The translations under genes were made by a program, and so were the position numbers. The notes below the pieces were generated by a model. The model saw only the letters and a list, made by a program, of their open reading frames with translations, was not told the origin of the DNA and made no database searches. Positions 36,701-48,779 of a stretch of DNA of 64,000 nucleotides are shown piece by piece (within the stretch, counting starts at the first letter, position 1; every line of letters starts with the position of its first letter). Origin of the DNA: Cenococcum geophilum 1.58 (lineage: Eukaryota; Ascomycota; Dothideomycetes; Gloniales; Gloniaceae); assembly GCA_001692895.1 (NCBI GenBank), contig KV748221.1, forward strand, positions 661,056 through 725,055, given 5' to 3'.

Positions 36701-37499
36701 TTAAAGGACAATATAGCCGCCCTATTTGGTATCTTTACCCTAAGATAATTCTTTAAGCTGCTACCTTAATGTAGAACACCGCCTTACCCTAATTAATAAG
36801 CGGGAGGTCTAAGTAATTATAACCTCGTTCTAGCTTTGGGTAATATAGTAGGAGTATAACTTAGTCTATATCTATACAGATAATATAGTAGCACTCTTAA
36901 GATTCTAGAATACGGTAGTAAAAGGACTAGGTAATTACCCGCTCCGTAAGATCCTCTAACTAACCGCAGCCTATAATATTACGCTCTATGCGGAGTAGGT
37001 TTCCTCTATAAAAAATAGGCTAGCTAATACTCTATCTTATTTTAATCGCGATAAGGTGTTATTACTATACCCGCATTAAGATACTTCTAATTTACCGTTA
37101 CTATACGCTTCTTTATTATATTTAATCTAACGCCGAAATAGGAGACCTAGTCCCTCTTAAAAACCCCCTACCTAATTTTTAAATTAAGGTAAAAGCCCCC
37201 TTAGAATACTTTGGCTAACTATTATAATATAGCCTCTCTAATAAAATGAGAGATTTATACTATCCCGTAATTAAGAGTTAGAAGGGCTACTACGACCTTT
37301 ATAGAGCAGTGAAGTACCTAGCGCCTCTTTACTACCTAGGAGAATAAATTACCTAATAGATCTTCGGCAATGCTAGTCTAGGAATAAGCCGTATTAAGCC
37401 TACTATAGTTAGAGCCTATATCTCCGCAATTTAATCCTACTATATTAACGCTAATTATAATACCTCCGTCTTTAATAATCCTATTATTAAGAGAATCCT

Positions 37500-38215
37500 A
37501 AACAGTATAATATTTATAAATCCCTTTACTACGGCTAAAAGATTGCTAATTACCAAAGATATCCTTACCTAATTGGTTACCCTAAATACCCAATCCGTTA
37601 AGGATTTTAACTTTAACGCCGCCGTTACTACGGCCTTTATAGGATTTCTTTATTTAGGCAAGATTACCTATACTAAGGCTTAGAAAGATAGCCACGCCTT
37701 CTTTACTATAAAATGTACTAGAAACGACATAACGCTGGTAAAGGACTATATAATATTACGTCTAAAGCGTAGTAAAATAGACGTTAATTACTAAGAAGTT
37801 TTAATTATAATTGCCGCTTTAGGGCAACCTAAATACGCAGTTCGAGCTATAAAATACCTATTTAAAAATAACCCCTAACCTAAAAACGCCCCTTTTTTTT
37901 ACTTTAAGAGATTGGCCTTTATAAGCTACGTGGTTAGGAATAAGCTAAAGTATAAAGTTGCTACTCTCAGCCTTTACTCTAAGCTCTATAACGGACACTT
38001 GTTTTAGAAAGGTGCTGCTTAATACGCTTAAAATAACGGTTTTACAGACGGCTAAATATAGTAACTGGGCCGGTAGTCCTTATAAGCGTTCTAGCTTTAC
38101 TGTTTATTATCCCTAAAAGACCTATTCTGGCTAAGTATAAACTTCTAATATAAAACGCTAATACCGTTCTTATTGTTACTTGCCCTAGATATAATAGGTA
38201 AAGGTATTTAGGTAT
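37500..38215 (+). pseudogene. Ngaro-like tyrosine recombinase remnant
   Basis: The plus strand reads RNDITLVKDYIILRLKRSKIDVNY, then YLFKNNP.PKNAPFF, then GHLF.KGAA.YA..NGFTDG at about 37990-38050, LGR.SL.AF.LYCL, and FQYKTLIPFLL. This matches the C-terminal half of a phage-integrase-fold recombinase (HxFRKGAAQxA then LGRW...Y). The Arg of the HxxR-like motif reads as TAG and the Trp of LGRW as TAG, so it is inactive. This enzyme replaces a DDE integrase in such elements. Confidence 0.72.
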
Positions 38216-38344
38216 AATAGCGTGCAGAAGTGCTTATTTTAGCACTCTAATACATTAACTTAAATCTCTTCTTTTCCCCCCTTTTTTATTTTTTATTTTT
38301 TCTTCCCCTTACTTTATCTTGTGTGGTACGGGCGCTGCGCTTCT

Positions 38345-38491
38345 AGGTCTATAGGCATTATGTTTAGTTAAGGTAGGGCAATCCCCTATAAATAGCCTTA
38401 TGAATATACCCATTCTTAATTAATGCCTTTAAGCCTATACCCACCAATTAGATTAATTAATTCTCTTCTCCGTAAGCATATAAATAATAGA
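38345..38491 (+). repeat. split direct repeat B1
   Basis: From aggtctataggcatta to aataataga; about 147 bp, matching B2. Confidence 0.8.
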
Positions 38492-38496
38492 TAGAT

Positions 38497-38596
38497 ATAT
38501 CTATGTGGCTAAGTAAGCACTATAGCAGCACCCCTATATCTTAGTAACACTAATATTATTAACATTTACAAAATTAAGCCTTGCTTACTTGCTTTC
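38497..38596 (+). repeat. split direct repeat A2
   Basis: Second copy of A1, lying between B1 and B2. Confidence 0.85.
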
Positions 38597-38673
38597 CCTC
38601 CCACCCATACCTTTTTCTTTAGTTGTATATTTTGGGCTTTATAAATAGATACTACAGCGATATGCTTACGCAC

Positions 38674-38821
38674 AGGTCTATAGGCATTACGTTTAGTTAA
38701 GGTAGGGCAATCCTCTATAAATGGCCTTGCGAATATACCCATTCTTAATTAATGCCTTTAAGCCCGTACCTACCAATTAGATTAATTAATCCTCTTCTCC
38801 GCAAGCGTGTGAATAATAGAC
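38674..38821 (+). repeat. split direct repeat B2
   Basis: Matches B1; its right end marks the approximate end of the element. Confidence 0.8.
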
Positions 38822-38822
38822 G

Positions 38823-39157
38823 CATACTTCGCCTGGTGGCTTACTAGTACGGTTAGGAAGCTTATTCTAACGCGCAGACTTATAGGCTAATATATTAACT
38901 ACTATAGAGTTAGCTCCCTTCTAGCGGGCAGAATTAACTAGAGGTAAATCTAGCACTTACCGCCGCTCTGCTTAAGTAAGAAGTACTACCTCTACTTATA
39001 TAGCTAGTGCTAATACGACTCTAAGCTAGTCTTTTTAGCTAATCCTCCCCTTTAGTACTATATTAGCTAGTAGTATAACCTTAAAAAAGACGTAGAGACG
39101 TCTATTTGCTAATATTAATAGTAATACAAGTATAAATGGGCCGCGGCTAAAACGCCG
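38823..39157. other. backbone sequence, no gene recognised
   Basis: RIP-like DNA between the Ngaro-like element and the minisatellite; no protein recognised. Confidence 0.5.
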
Positions 39158-39718
39158 GATATTAGAGCTTATAGCGCAGCATTAGGTCTTAGCCCTTAGA
39201 GTAATCCGGATATTAAAGCTTATAGCGTAGTATCAAATTTAAATCCTTAGGGCAGCCTAAGTATTAGAGCTTATAGTGCACTACTAAGTCTTAACTTTTA
39301 GATAAGCCTAAGGTTTAATATTCGTAATATAGTATTAGATCTCCAATCACGAAAAATTCTAAAGTTTAATATCTGCGGCGTAGCACCAGTTCCTAAGTAG
39401 TAGGAAATCTAAAAATTTAGAATTCGTAATATAGTATTAGACCTCCGCTCCTAGAAAATCCTAAGGCTTAGGATTTAAGTTATAATACTAGATCTCCGCT
39501 CCTAGGAAACTCTAAGACTTAGGGTTTATAGGCTAATGCTTAATCTCCGCCCTCTAAACTGGGCGTAGTTTAGAATTCGCGTGCTAATGCTTAATCCCTA
39601 CCTTCTAAATTAGGTATAGCTTAGAATTTATAGTCTAATATTTAATCTCCGCTCTTTAAACTGAGCGCAGCTTAGAACCTGCAGTCTAGTGCTTAATCTC
39701 CGCCCTCAGTTTTAGATA
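39158..39718. repeat. 51-bp minisatellite, 11 units
   Basis: Eleven successive units start at exact 51-bp steps (39158, 39209, 39260, ... 39668), each opening with a variant of gatattagagcttata or agcttagaatt. Units are highly diverged yet none has gained or lost a base. 51 is 17 codons; on minus one frame reads variants of LRAEIKH..A.SK through stops. The reading strand is undecided. Confidence 0.88.
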
Positions 39719-40143
39719 TAACGCAGCTTTAGTAGGTTGGTATTTAATATTTCTTAGCGTTTTACTTATTTATTAACTTAACTAAGACTTAGGCAGAGCT
39801 CTAATTAATATCTAGGTATTAAGTATTAATCTCTGCATGCGTATTTAAATAGTCCATTAGATTCTTATCTAAAGAGATACTAAGGTTTATACCTAAAGCT
39901 TCTGAAACCCATAGAACCTATATTATATTAGCTATTTAGTTTAAGTGTTATATAAGAGGTAGTTAATATTTACTAAGGTAAGTTACTATAATAGTAATTA
40001 TTTATTAGTAAGCTAATTCGATAAAATCTATAGCGCGGATATTTACCTTTAATTAACCTCCGCACCTTCTACCTCACAGCATCGCACCGTAAACTTTATT
40101 ATTGTTATTTCATCTACTGTCTATTAGCATACTACTATCTATA

Positions 40144-41727
40144 ATGCCTTCCTTTATACCTCTAAATACGTCCAATAGCTATTTAGTTAAGGAACTTAAT
40201 ACACGTGACGTTGATAATAAAATAATTAAGGACGCTTTTAAGGACGCTCTTTCTTTTACTAATCCTTTAAAATCTCTACCTAGAGAGTAAGCTTTCTAAT
40301 ACTAAATTATGCCTATAGCTAATATAATTTTAGGAAATATATACTAAAGCACTCTTTATTAGATTTAGTAGAGCACTATAATAAGGTTATTGCGAAATCC
40401 GCTAGAAATCCGCTTACCTCTTTACTGCCTACCTCTTTGCCGCCTACTTCTTTACCACTTACCTCTTCGCCGCCTACCTTTAAGCCACTTATTTCTTCGT
40501 CGCCTACTACTTTTAAGAAGTTTAATCCTCGTCATGCTTTTACTTCTCTTAAGAGGTAGGCTAATAGAATTGCTGCGCAAANNNTTTAGTATAANATAGC
40601 CTTTAAATNNTATATNTTANCTATACTCTTTTANTNTCTTATNTACTAATTTACCTCTTATAGTAACCTAATAGAAATGTTAGAGATTTTAGATAACAAT
40701 AAAGAGAATAACCTTAATAACGCCGACTCTCCTAAAAGCCCTCCTCTATCCTCTTATAATCTCCGCAGCTCTTATAAGCTTCGTAATACGTAAACGGCCT
40801 AAGCTATAATATTAAATATTAATATAAACGAGCGCCTTCCTATTTAAGTGCCGTTAGTAAATAAATGGTATACCCTAAAGGCTAGTGCTTAGGAGAATAT
40901 AAAGGAAGCTCGTTAGCGGATATATACCCACGTCTAGAATATTAAGGGTAGCTCTAGTATGCTGCGCGATCTGCTATATACTTTATGCATTAAGTAAGAC
41001 TATAAATGTCGCGTTTATAAGCAGAACTCTAGGTTATATTTTAGAGGTGCGTGCTTAAGATATCGCTTAAGTAGTAGGTTATGCAAAAAGGTATATGCTA
41101 ATAGTATACTATTATTCTATTAGCTAATACGCATATAGGATAGTTTGCTAAAACTAGAGCCGGTTATACCTTAGTGTAAAAAATATGCGCAATTAGCTTC
41201 TACTAGTAGTCTAGCTAAAACGCCTACTAAGAAGGTATAATATCTGCATCTTAACAATACGGATATTGCTAATATCCGTATAGTTTTATACCCGCACTAT
41301 CCTCCCTCCAAAGACCTCCCCTTCCCCTAAGACTCTTACTTATAGTAATATACGCAGCCGTAGAGGCACCCATTCCGCCACCGCTTCTCTTACTCTTTTA
41401 CTAATTCCCGGCACGCCTAGTACTACTTCTAGTACTACTGCCGCTCCCGCTGGCACGGAAAATATTAGGGTATATTCGGCAATTGCTGTTTCCGCACGCG
41501 TTAATATAGTTTGTAAATAGGTAACTAAGATGGCAAAAGATATTCGGGCTATAGATCGCCGGTTAAGTAAGCTTAAAGATTCTCTAAGTAAAATAAAGGA
41601 TAAGCTTATATTTATAAGGCGTGGTATTATAGCACTTATACGCAACGCTGGGTTACTTAATATAGAATTTAAGTAGATGCCGGTTAGCTATTACTGCGGG
41701 TTAACTGTTATTATAGGTTTAGAGTAA
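40144..41727 (+). pseudogene. Cys-rich/coiled-coil protein gene, module A copy
   Basis: Unknown protein. ATG at 40144 reads MPSFIPLNTSNSYLVKEL to a stop at 40290. After a probable intron another frame gives a Pro/Ser/Thr-rich part (NPLTSLLPTSLPPTSLPLTS) and KKFNPRHAFTSLKR. A middle domain near 40990-41130 has KCRVYKQNSRLYFRGACLRYRLSSRLCKKV. Compared with module B, several Tyr sit where Cys is likely, suggesting a zinc-binding cluster. The C-terminus has RRGTHSATASLTLL and a coiled coil (IDRRLSKLKDSLSKIKDKL) ending GLE and a stop at 41727. 40582-40643 holds 12 undetermined bases. Splicing is not resolved and stops interrupt several parts. Confidence 0.5.
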
Positions 41728-41817
41728 TAAAATAGTAGCTCTTACCTTTCTACTATTATATACGTACTTAGGAATTAAGTCTCTACCTTATATTTAACAG
41801 ATATAATTAATACCACA

Positions 41818-41889
41818 ATATCCGTATAAGCTAAGATAAAGATATCCGTATAAGCTAAGATAAAGATATCCGTATAAGGTAAGATAAAG
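41818..41889 (+). repeat. three 24-bp tandem repeats, module A
   Basis: atatccgtataagctaagat plus aaag, at 41818, 41842 and 41866. Each contains the ATATCCG motif. Module B has the matching trio. Confidence 0.9.
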
Positions 41890-42106
41890 ATATTTATATA
41901 TCCGCACCGTTAATAATTACTAAGGTAAGTTATTATAGTAGCAGTTATTTATTAGTAAGCTAATTTAATAAAATCGGTAGCGTAGATATTTACCTTTAAT
42001 TAACCTCTGTACCTCTTCTTCTACTAACCTTCTACCTTACAGCACTATACCGTAAACTTTATTATTGTTATTTTATCTACTATCCCTTAGCGTTCTACTA
42101 TTTATA

Positions 42107-42909
42107 ATGCCTTTATTTATACCTGTAAACGATATTAATGCGAATAACAGTAGCTAGGTAGTTAAGGAACTTAATATACGCGAAGTAAACAAGGATGCTG
42201 TTAAGCACGCTATAGCTACTCTTACTAAGCCTTTAGACTCTGTTTCTAAAGAGTAAGCTTTCTAATACTAAATTATGCCTATAGTTAATATAATTTTAGA
42301 AAATATATACCGAAGCGCTTTTTGCAGGATTTAGTAGATAATAAAAATATGGATAGAGCAAAATCCGCTAAAAATCCGCGTCCCTTTTTACTGCCTGCCT
42401 TTCCGTTACCTGTATCTTTGCCATAAACTACTTTGCCATTAGTTTCTTCGCTATTTACTTCTCTACCGCCGCTACCTAATACTTCTAAAAGGAGGCTTAA
42501 TAAGGCTCGTTTATCTTCTTTTCTTAAAAAGTAGGCTAAAAAGGCTGCTAATACAAATTTAAAGGCTAAGATAGCCATTAAATCGTATATATTAGTTATA
42601 CTATTTTAATATCTTATCTACTAATTTACCTCTTATAGTAACCTAAATATTTATAAGGTTTCTTTAGATAGCAAATCTTTAGACAGTGGTAAAGATAAAG
42701 ATCTTAATAACGCTAACTCTTATAATCTCTGCAGCCCTTATAATCTTTATAGCCCTTATAATCTCTATAGTACTATAAATATAAATAAGTACCTTCCTAT
42801 CTAAGTACCGTTAGTAAATAAATGGTATACTCTAAAAGCTAGTGTTTAGGAAAATATAAAGGAAAGCCGCTAGCGGATATTAACATATATCTAGAATATT
42901 AAGGGTAGC
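42107..42909 (+). pseudogene. Cys-rich/coiled-coil protein gene, module B copy, 5' part
   Basis: ATG at 42107 reads MPLFIPVNDINANNSS, one stop, VVKELNIREVNKDAVKHA... to a stop at 42256, matching the module A start. The downstream Pro/Ser-rich part and the lead into the cysteine-rich domain follow to the copia insertion at 42910. Function unknown. Confidence 0.5.
42905..42909. repeat. copia target-site duplication, left copy
   Basis: GTAGC, identical to 48775-48779. Confidence 0.9.
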
Positions 42910-43196
42910 TGTTGGTATGCTTTAATAACGTGCAGAATATATATATCACAATGATATATACTATGCGGTGTTGTTAGTGGATTGTTGTTTTTCTACTTGC
43001 GACGCGCGTCACATATATATATTAGGCGCGTCCTGCTATATTCTGCCATGTTCTGCCACCTCGCCATTAGCTCGCTTACTACTAGCGTGTTAGCCGTGTC
43101 CTACTATATTCTACCATATTCTGCCATTACACTATTAGTTCGCTTACTACTAGCGCGTTAGCCGTCCTTGCGATATATTTAACGCTTCTAGCTACA
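42910..43196 (-). repeat. copia 3' LTR
   Basis: 287 bp, TGTTGGTATGC...GCTACA. It carries three decayed repeats of an attctgccat/gctcgcttac...tagc unit shared with its partner. Confidence 0.93.
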
Positions 43197-43299
43197 CTAG
43201 GAGTACTTTAGAAAATACGAAGAACTAGTAGGCTACAACTATGTAGTCCAAGAAATCTATATACGCACTTCTCCTCCCTTCCTTCCCTGCCCTATGCCT

Positions 43300-46200
43300 C
43301 TAAATTAACGCTATTATCGGTAGAACGTTCTACCTATTCTACCGTCTCTAACTTAATTCGGTTTGTATTAATAAGTCGCTTAAGGGCTAATAACGGTTTG
43401 CTTTTAGTTATAGCGTCCATAGGGTTACTGTCTCCGTTAATCCACTTAACTTTAGCTATTTTACGTCTTTTGTATAACTGGCGTAGGTATATAACATTAA
43501 TTATAAGTCTCTTCTCCTATGTTGTTCCTAGCTTAATAAGGCATTTATAAATTAACTTAGAATCGGTATAAAGGATAAGCGGTAGGCTAATATTAAGTTG
43601 TAGTTTAACTATGGTCTTAATTACAGCGCCAATATTAAAACCATAGGCTATAGCGTATAATTTAGAGGCTAGTACGCTTCTAGTAACTCTTTTGCACTTA
43701 ACTAAGAACCAGTAGATAATGTTCGCCTTATTTAATGAGTCTGCTAGTACTAGGATATATCCAATTTATAATAAAAGGTCCTTATTATTTATAAATGAGG
43801 AATTAGTAAATATAAGTAGTTAAAGTATTTCTATATTAAGTTTAATAAAGCTTAAACCTCTTATTAAGTTTTTAATTTGCCACTAAATTCTCTTATTAAG
43901 TAGTTTTATGTTTTTCTCGTTAGGGTTAATTACCTAGGCAGCGTAGGATAAATTAAAAGAAGCTTTAGGCTAGTATATGGACGCAATATAAGCTCCTCTT
44001 GCTCATTAGGCGACGTATTGGTTCTTAGGTATAAGTGCTATATAAATAGTACCTCTAGAGCTAGTTGTTATAATAGCTTCCTTAATATTAATAAGGGTTA
44101 GGTTCTAGTATTGGCGCTCCTATATAAGTATAATTGCATAGTCCTATTGTTAAATAATGCCTCTATTAAACTTAATTAGGTGCTCTAGTATAAGGTACTT
44201 ATATTCCTTAGTTAAAAACTTTGCTTTCTTAATTTTTTTTTATTTTAAAGTTGCAAAAACCAAATTAGCTAAGAAGAGGGTATTATTAGTCTAAAGGCCA
44301 ACTATTCCAAAGCTTATAGAATTATTAAGGTAGAGTAAGTAGGGGTCGTAAGTGGATTGGTTTATATTTAACTCCTTAGTATAGTGGTTATAATAGGTCT
44401 TAAACTAATAATTGCCTGCTTTTAGGATGCCGTATAAAGGTCTAACGACCTTAAGGATTGTGTCTTATAAGACTTTAAGTGCTATACCGAGTTTAAGAGG
44501 TGCTCGGATATAGAAGTCTTAATTTAGTTTTATAATTAACTAAACGTAGGCTTATAAGATGTCTCGTAAGTAAAGGTGTATATTATTAGTCTGGGTTATA
44601 GCCATAATACAGAGAATAAGGCGTTGGCTAACTCGTTAAATTATAGGTAATTAGGTTAGTATAAGGTCTTTTTCTGGGTTGTTATAGGCCTATATAACTA
44701 GTCTTAATTTCTTAAAGGCCTTATTAGTACTAGGATTCTTAATTTTATTAACAAATCTAGAGTTAAATACTCTATTGCCTTTAGGTACGTCCTTAATATT
44801 AACCAATTTAAAGACTCCTTTCTTAAGTAGTCCTTTAACCTCTTTCTGTTATAAGGCTGTAAACTAACTATTAGTCTTATTCTTATCTTATAAGTATATA
44901 GATATATTTATAGTATTAACTATAATAGGATACTTGCGTGGTCTACCTTATCCTCGCTTAACTGGTTAAGGTTCCTAAGGTGGTTTTACAATTAACTAAG
45001 GTAGTTTGTTCTCGTTATTAGGTTATACGTCCTCTATATCTCTAGGTTCTTATAAGTATAGTTTTATAACTATACTGCGAAAGTTAATAGGGCCGTAGGG
45101 GAGTTGTATAGTATAGGTCTTATTATTAATATTAAGTAGATTATAGGGACCTAACTAGAAACTAGGCTAGCCTATAGGTCCTTCTCTCCATACCAGTATA
45201 AGTAAGTTAAGTAGTAGGTCGTAAATTACGGTTGTTTTAGGGCCGTTATATATATTAAAAGCATCTGCTACTTAATATTCGGCTCTAATCTTCTTAACTT
45301 CTTCTATGGCTTTTCTAAGGGCTGTAGCTCGTTATATAACTATAGGGTTAGGTGCATCGGATTCCACTATACACAGGTAAGCTCCAAATACTAGCAAGGT
45401 GGGTATAAGGCCGTTAGGGCCTACTAAATCGTTAATTGCCTTAAAAGCCATTTATAGAGCTATGTCTTTATTAATGTCTAGTAGTTCCGTGGTAATAATA
45501 CGGTATATACGGCGAAGGGGACTATAATAGCGTTCTACCATTCCAATTAAGTTATAGGCTTTAACGGGTACGCTTTTTGTAATTGTTCTAAATGTTATAG
45601 CATACTACTTAAATTTCTTACTTACGAAGTTCTTGCCTGCATTATGTGTAATTATATTAGGAGGTCCCAAATATATGTCGATCTAGCACATTTATAGTAT
45701 ATCCTATGTATGTTTGGCGCTAATACTTTATAGCTATCTACTAGCTTAAAATTATATTCCTTTATTAATAATATATAGAAGGGGTGCGCCGTTAATATAC
45801 ATAATGTTAACTATAATTAAGTAGTTAAAATTAATATCATTACGTATTGTAAATCTGAATCTACTAGGTGATTTTCTATGTTTTTAACAATGATGGTAGT
45901 AGCGTATAAGATAGTTTAAGGTCTTACTGTTAACATTGTATCTTAAGCGCTTAAGTACTTGCGTAAGGCGCTTAACTAAAGGGTGGCCAAAACGGCGATA
46001 TAGTCGTTTCAGTTCTACATTAGTTAAGTAGTAAGGGTTTTACTTAAATAACTTAGTTAAATAAGTATATAGGGATGTATTTTAAAGTAGGAAAGGGTGG
46101 CTAAAACGATATATAACTAGTACTATACTGCGAGATATAACCAGCAAGTTCTTTAAGTTATTAAAATATACTTATAGGTGGTCTATATCTGCTAAGTAAA

Positions 46201-48157
46201 GTAAAAATGGGGTATTAACCTTAATAATATAAAACTTGATTGTGCTAATAGGGGTAGCTACTTTAGCTGATCTAATTAATGAGGTTAATCTAATACCGAA
46301 TTATACGTTAACTATGCCTTACGTAGTTATATTAAGTTATATATTAGTATTAAGTCTTTAAAATGCTAAGAACTAACTATATCCTACCGTAGAGCGTTTA
46401 GAGGCTCCTATATTAATTATAATACCTAGAAAGTGGTCTGTAGTATAGCGGAACGTAGTTATGTTATAAGTAAATAGGTCTTTATTAGTTACAAGAGGTG
46501 TTTATATAAAAGGAGTTACGCTATCTGTAGTTATAACTAAATAACTAAAGGCCTTATTTACTAAGTTAGTAGCCATAAGGGTTGCTTCCTATTGCTTAAT
46601 TTAACTAAAGGATGTATAGAAGTAATTAATGTGTAACTAATTATTCTGGTTAACTGTCTTAGTACTTACATTAATAGTTAGTATATAAAAGACTTCTTTA
46701 AGCTCTTCTTTTAAGTTAATACTATTATTGTCCTTATAGTCGGCGATATATTAATTAAGGCGTTAAGTAAAGCGATTATTAAACTTGTTAAACTTATCCT
46801 TATTAATACTTCTAAACTAAGCCTTTGTCTCTTCTTATTCTTCCTTACTATACTTCTATAAGCAATAGTCCTCCTTATTATATATAAAGTAACATAGTTT
46901 ATATTAAGGAGGGAATCAAGGTTAATTACGATTGCAATTTTAGTTATAGTTATCTCTCCTTCTAAGGTATTAGCGGTCTATATAATAGGCTTAAACTTAT
47001 TCTAAGTTCTGCTTTTTATAAGCCGTAATTAAGGATTATAGTTTATTAATAAGGGGGCCTAGTTTATCTAGTGGATCTAATATAGTAATTTAATATACGG
47101 GAATCCCCTAACAAGATATAACAAGCTTATTATAGAGGAATGGGACTCCTTATAGTTCTAAATTCAGTCTATGCTGTAGTTAAGAGAGTTTAGTAACTAG
47201 TATCTAAAGATATTAACTGGTTAATTTGTCCGCATTCTTTTATATAACTGTCTATAGTGATATTAAATTCCATTTGTTAAGGCTTTTACGTTTAGAACTA
47301 GGTCCTCTAAAGAAGCTATAAAGTAACTTATAAACGTCCTTAAACGTAAGTGTGGTAAGTCTAGTATTATAGTAGTAATTTAGAGCTAGGCCTTATAGCA
47401 TAAGTAGGAGAGCCTTAAGGTAGGTATTGGGTGGAACGTCTGCTCTATTATAGATATCGTAGAAGATTATTAACTTAAAGTTAAAGTTTCCGCTAGTACC
47501 ACTGTATTTCTAGTCATCCGTATATAACTTAGCTGCATTCGCTAGTTCCTTTCTATACCCTAGTATAGAAGTAGGTGCTATGGCAACGGGTATAGTAGTA
47601 GTAGGTATTATAGCCTATGGAGGTAGGAGTAGTAGACTTAAAGGCGGAGTTATTTAAGACATTAGTGGAGTTGTTATAGGTGTGCTTTTGGGTATTAATT
47701 AAGGTATAAGGGTTTATGCAGTCTTATGTTTTAAGCCGCGTATAAATATATTAGTAAGTATATTAGACTTAAAGGTACCATTAAATTGCTCCTTATAGGC
47801 TTTATTAAATTCTTCTTGGCTTTATTTATATTAAGTTTTTTTAAGTAGTATATTAGCCAAAACTTATGCAAGCTTAGTATGTTTATCGTTCTTATATACG
47901 TATACTCCTCCTTTATAAAGAAGGAGGAAAAGATTCTTAAGGGTTTTAGTGCTAGCTTAAGAGAATGTATCTATAATAAACTCTTTAAAGTCTTTTTAAA
48001 AGTAGTCCTATAAAGCGCTATTAACAGAGTTATTATTATTATATTCCTATATCTTAAACTAAATATAGTTTATAATATTATTATTGGTTATAGTTTATAT
48101 ATTAATTCTATTCTTCTATTACTCTACTTCTGCCTTCTAGTCTATAGGTGTAGCCAT
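43300..48157 (-). pseudogene. copia gag-pol remnant
   Basis: The minus-strand ATG at 48157 reads MATPID, stop, KAEVE..., NNNIINYI.FKI, the start of the polyprotein. At the far end, about 43340-43780, RNase H reads LGYILVLADSLNKANIIYW, VTRSVLASKLYAIAYGF, YTDSKFIYKCLIKLGTT and INGDSNPMDAITKSKP. These are the standard copia motifs, including the DSK and DAxTK segments. Integrase (about 45500-46500) and RT (about 43900-45000) lie between; I place them from order and partial motifs. In-frame TAG/TAA are frequent. Confidence 0.8.
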
Positions 48158-48487
48158 CTTGTCTAGTTATAAAGAGGTTGTTAATAGAGGGTGTTAGTAT
48201 TTATAGAGAGAGAGTGTTTATAGTATTTGTAAGAAAGGAGTAAGGGTAGTTAATATAAGTTATTAAAAACTTAACTTTTAATAAGGTGGGAAGCAATATC
48301 CTTCTAAATCTAGAGTGTATTATTTAATTCTTAGCAGTAATAAGGGTCTATAGGCGACGGCAAGCTATTAAGCTTCCAGATTGTCCTTAGTACTCTCTTT
48401 AACTAAAATAAGGCCGTTATAAGGTGGAGCGTTAGATATCTTCTAAACTAATACATATTTCCTAATCTATACGCGCTTACTAATTAG

Positions 48488-48774
48488 TATTGGTATGCTT
48501 TAATAACGTGCAGAATATATATATTATAATAATATATACTATGCGGTGTTATTAGTGGATTGTTGTTTTTCTACTTGCGACGCGCGTCATATATATATAT
48601 TAGGCGCGTTTTGCTATATTCTGCCATGTTCTGCCACCTCGCCATTGGCTCGCTTACCACTAGTGTATTAGCCGTATCCTGCCATATTCTGCCATATTCT
48701 GCTATCGCACTATTAGTTCGCTTACCACTAGCGCGTTAGCCGTCCTTACGATATGTCCAACGCTTCTAGCTATA
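48488..48774 (-). repeat. copia 5' LTR
   Basis: 287 bp, partner of 42910-43196; its terminal TG and CA read TA and TA by transition. Confidence 0.93.
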
Positions 48775-48779
48775 GTAGC
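48775..48779. repeat. copia target-site duplication, right copy
   Basis: GTAGC. Confidence 0.9.

Larger units (their letters stand above)
34084..38822 (+). mobile_element. Ngaro/PAT-like tyrosine-recombinase retrotransposon
   Basis: Plus-strand order is a gag-like ORF, RT, RNase H region, then a tyrosine recombinase. The ends are split direct repeats: A1 (34084-34183) at the left, and B1 (38345-38491), A2 (38497-38596), B2 (38674-38821) at the right. This A1...B1-A2-B2 layout is that of PAT/Ngaro elements in the DIRS order and not of LTR elements. No target duplication is seen, as expected for recombinase-mediated insertion. All ORFs carry RIP-like stops. Confidence 0.82.
39972..41918 (+). 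repeat. tandem module A (about 1.95 kb)
   Basis: Starts actaaggtaagtta and is repeated directly as module B from 41919. It contains the cysteine-rich gene and ends in three 24-bp repeats and tttatatatccgcacc. Modules A and B have diverged mostly by transitions. Confidence 0.85.
42910..48774 (-). mobile_element. Ty1/copia LTR retrotransposon inside module B
   Basis: Two 287-bp LTRs (42910-43196 and 48488-48774) with TG...CA ends and a perfect GTAGC duplication. The coding order on minus is gag, integrase, RT, RNase H, and the RNase H at the left end is of copia type. Total 5,865 bp. RIP-like stops throughout. Confidence 0.95.

Noticed and set aside
39158-39718. CRISPR-like array
   Set aside because: Units are contiguous and diverged, with no spacer/repeat alternation; the genome is eukaryotic.
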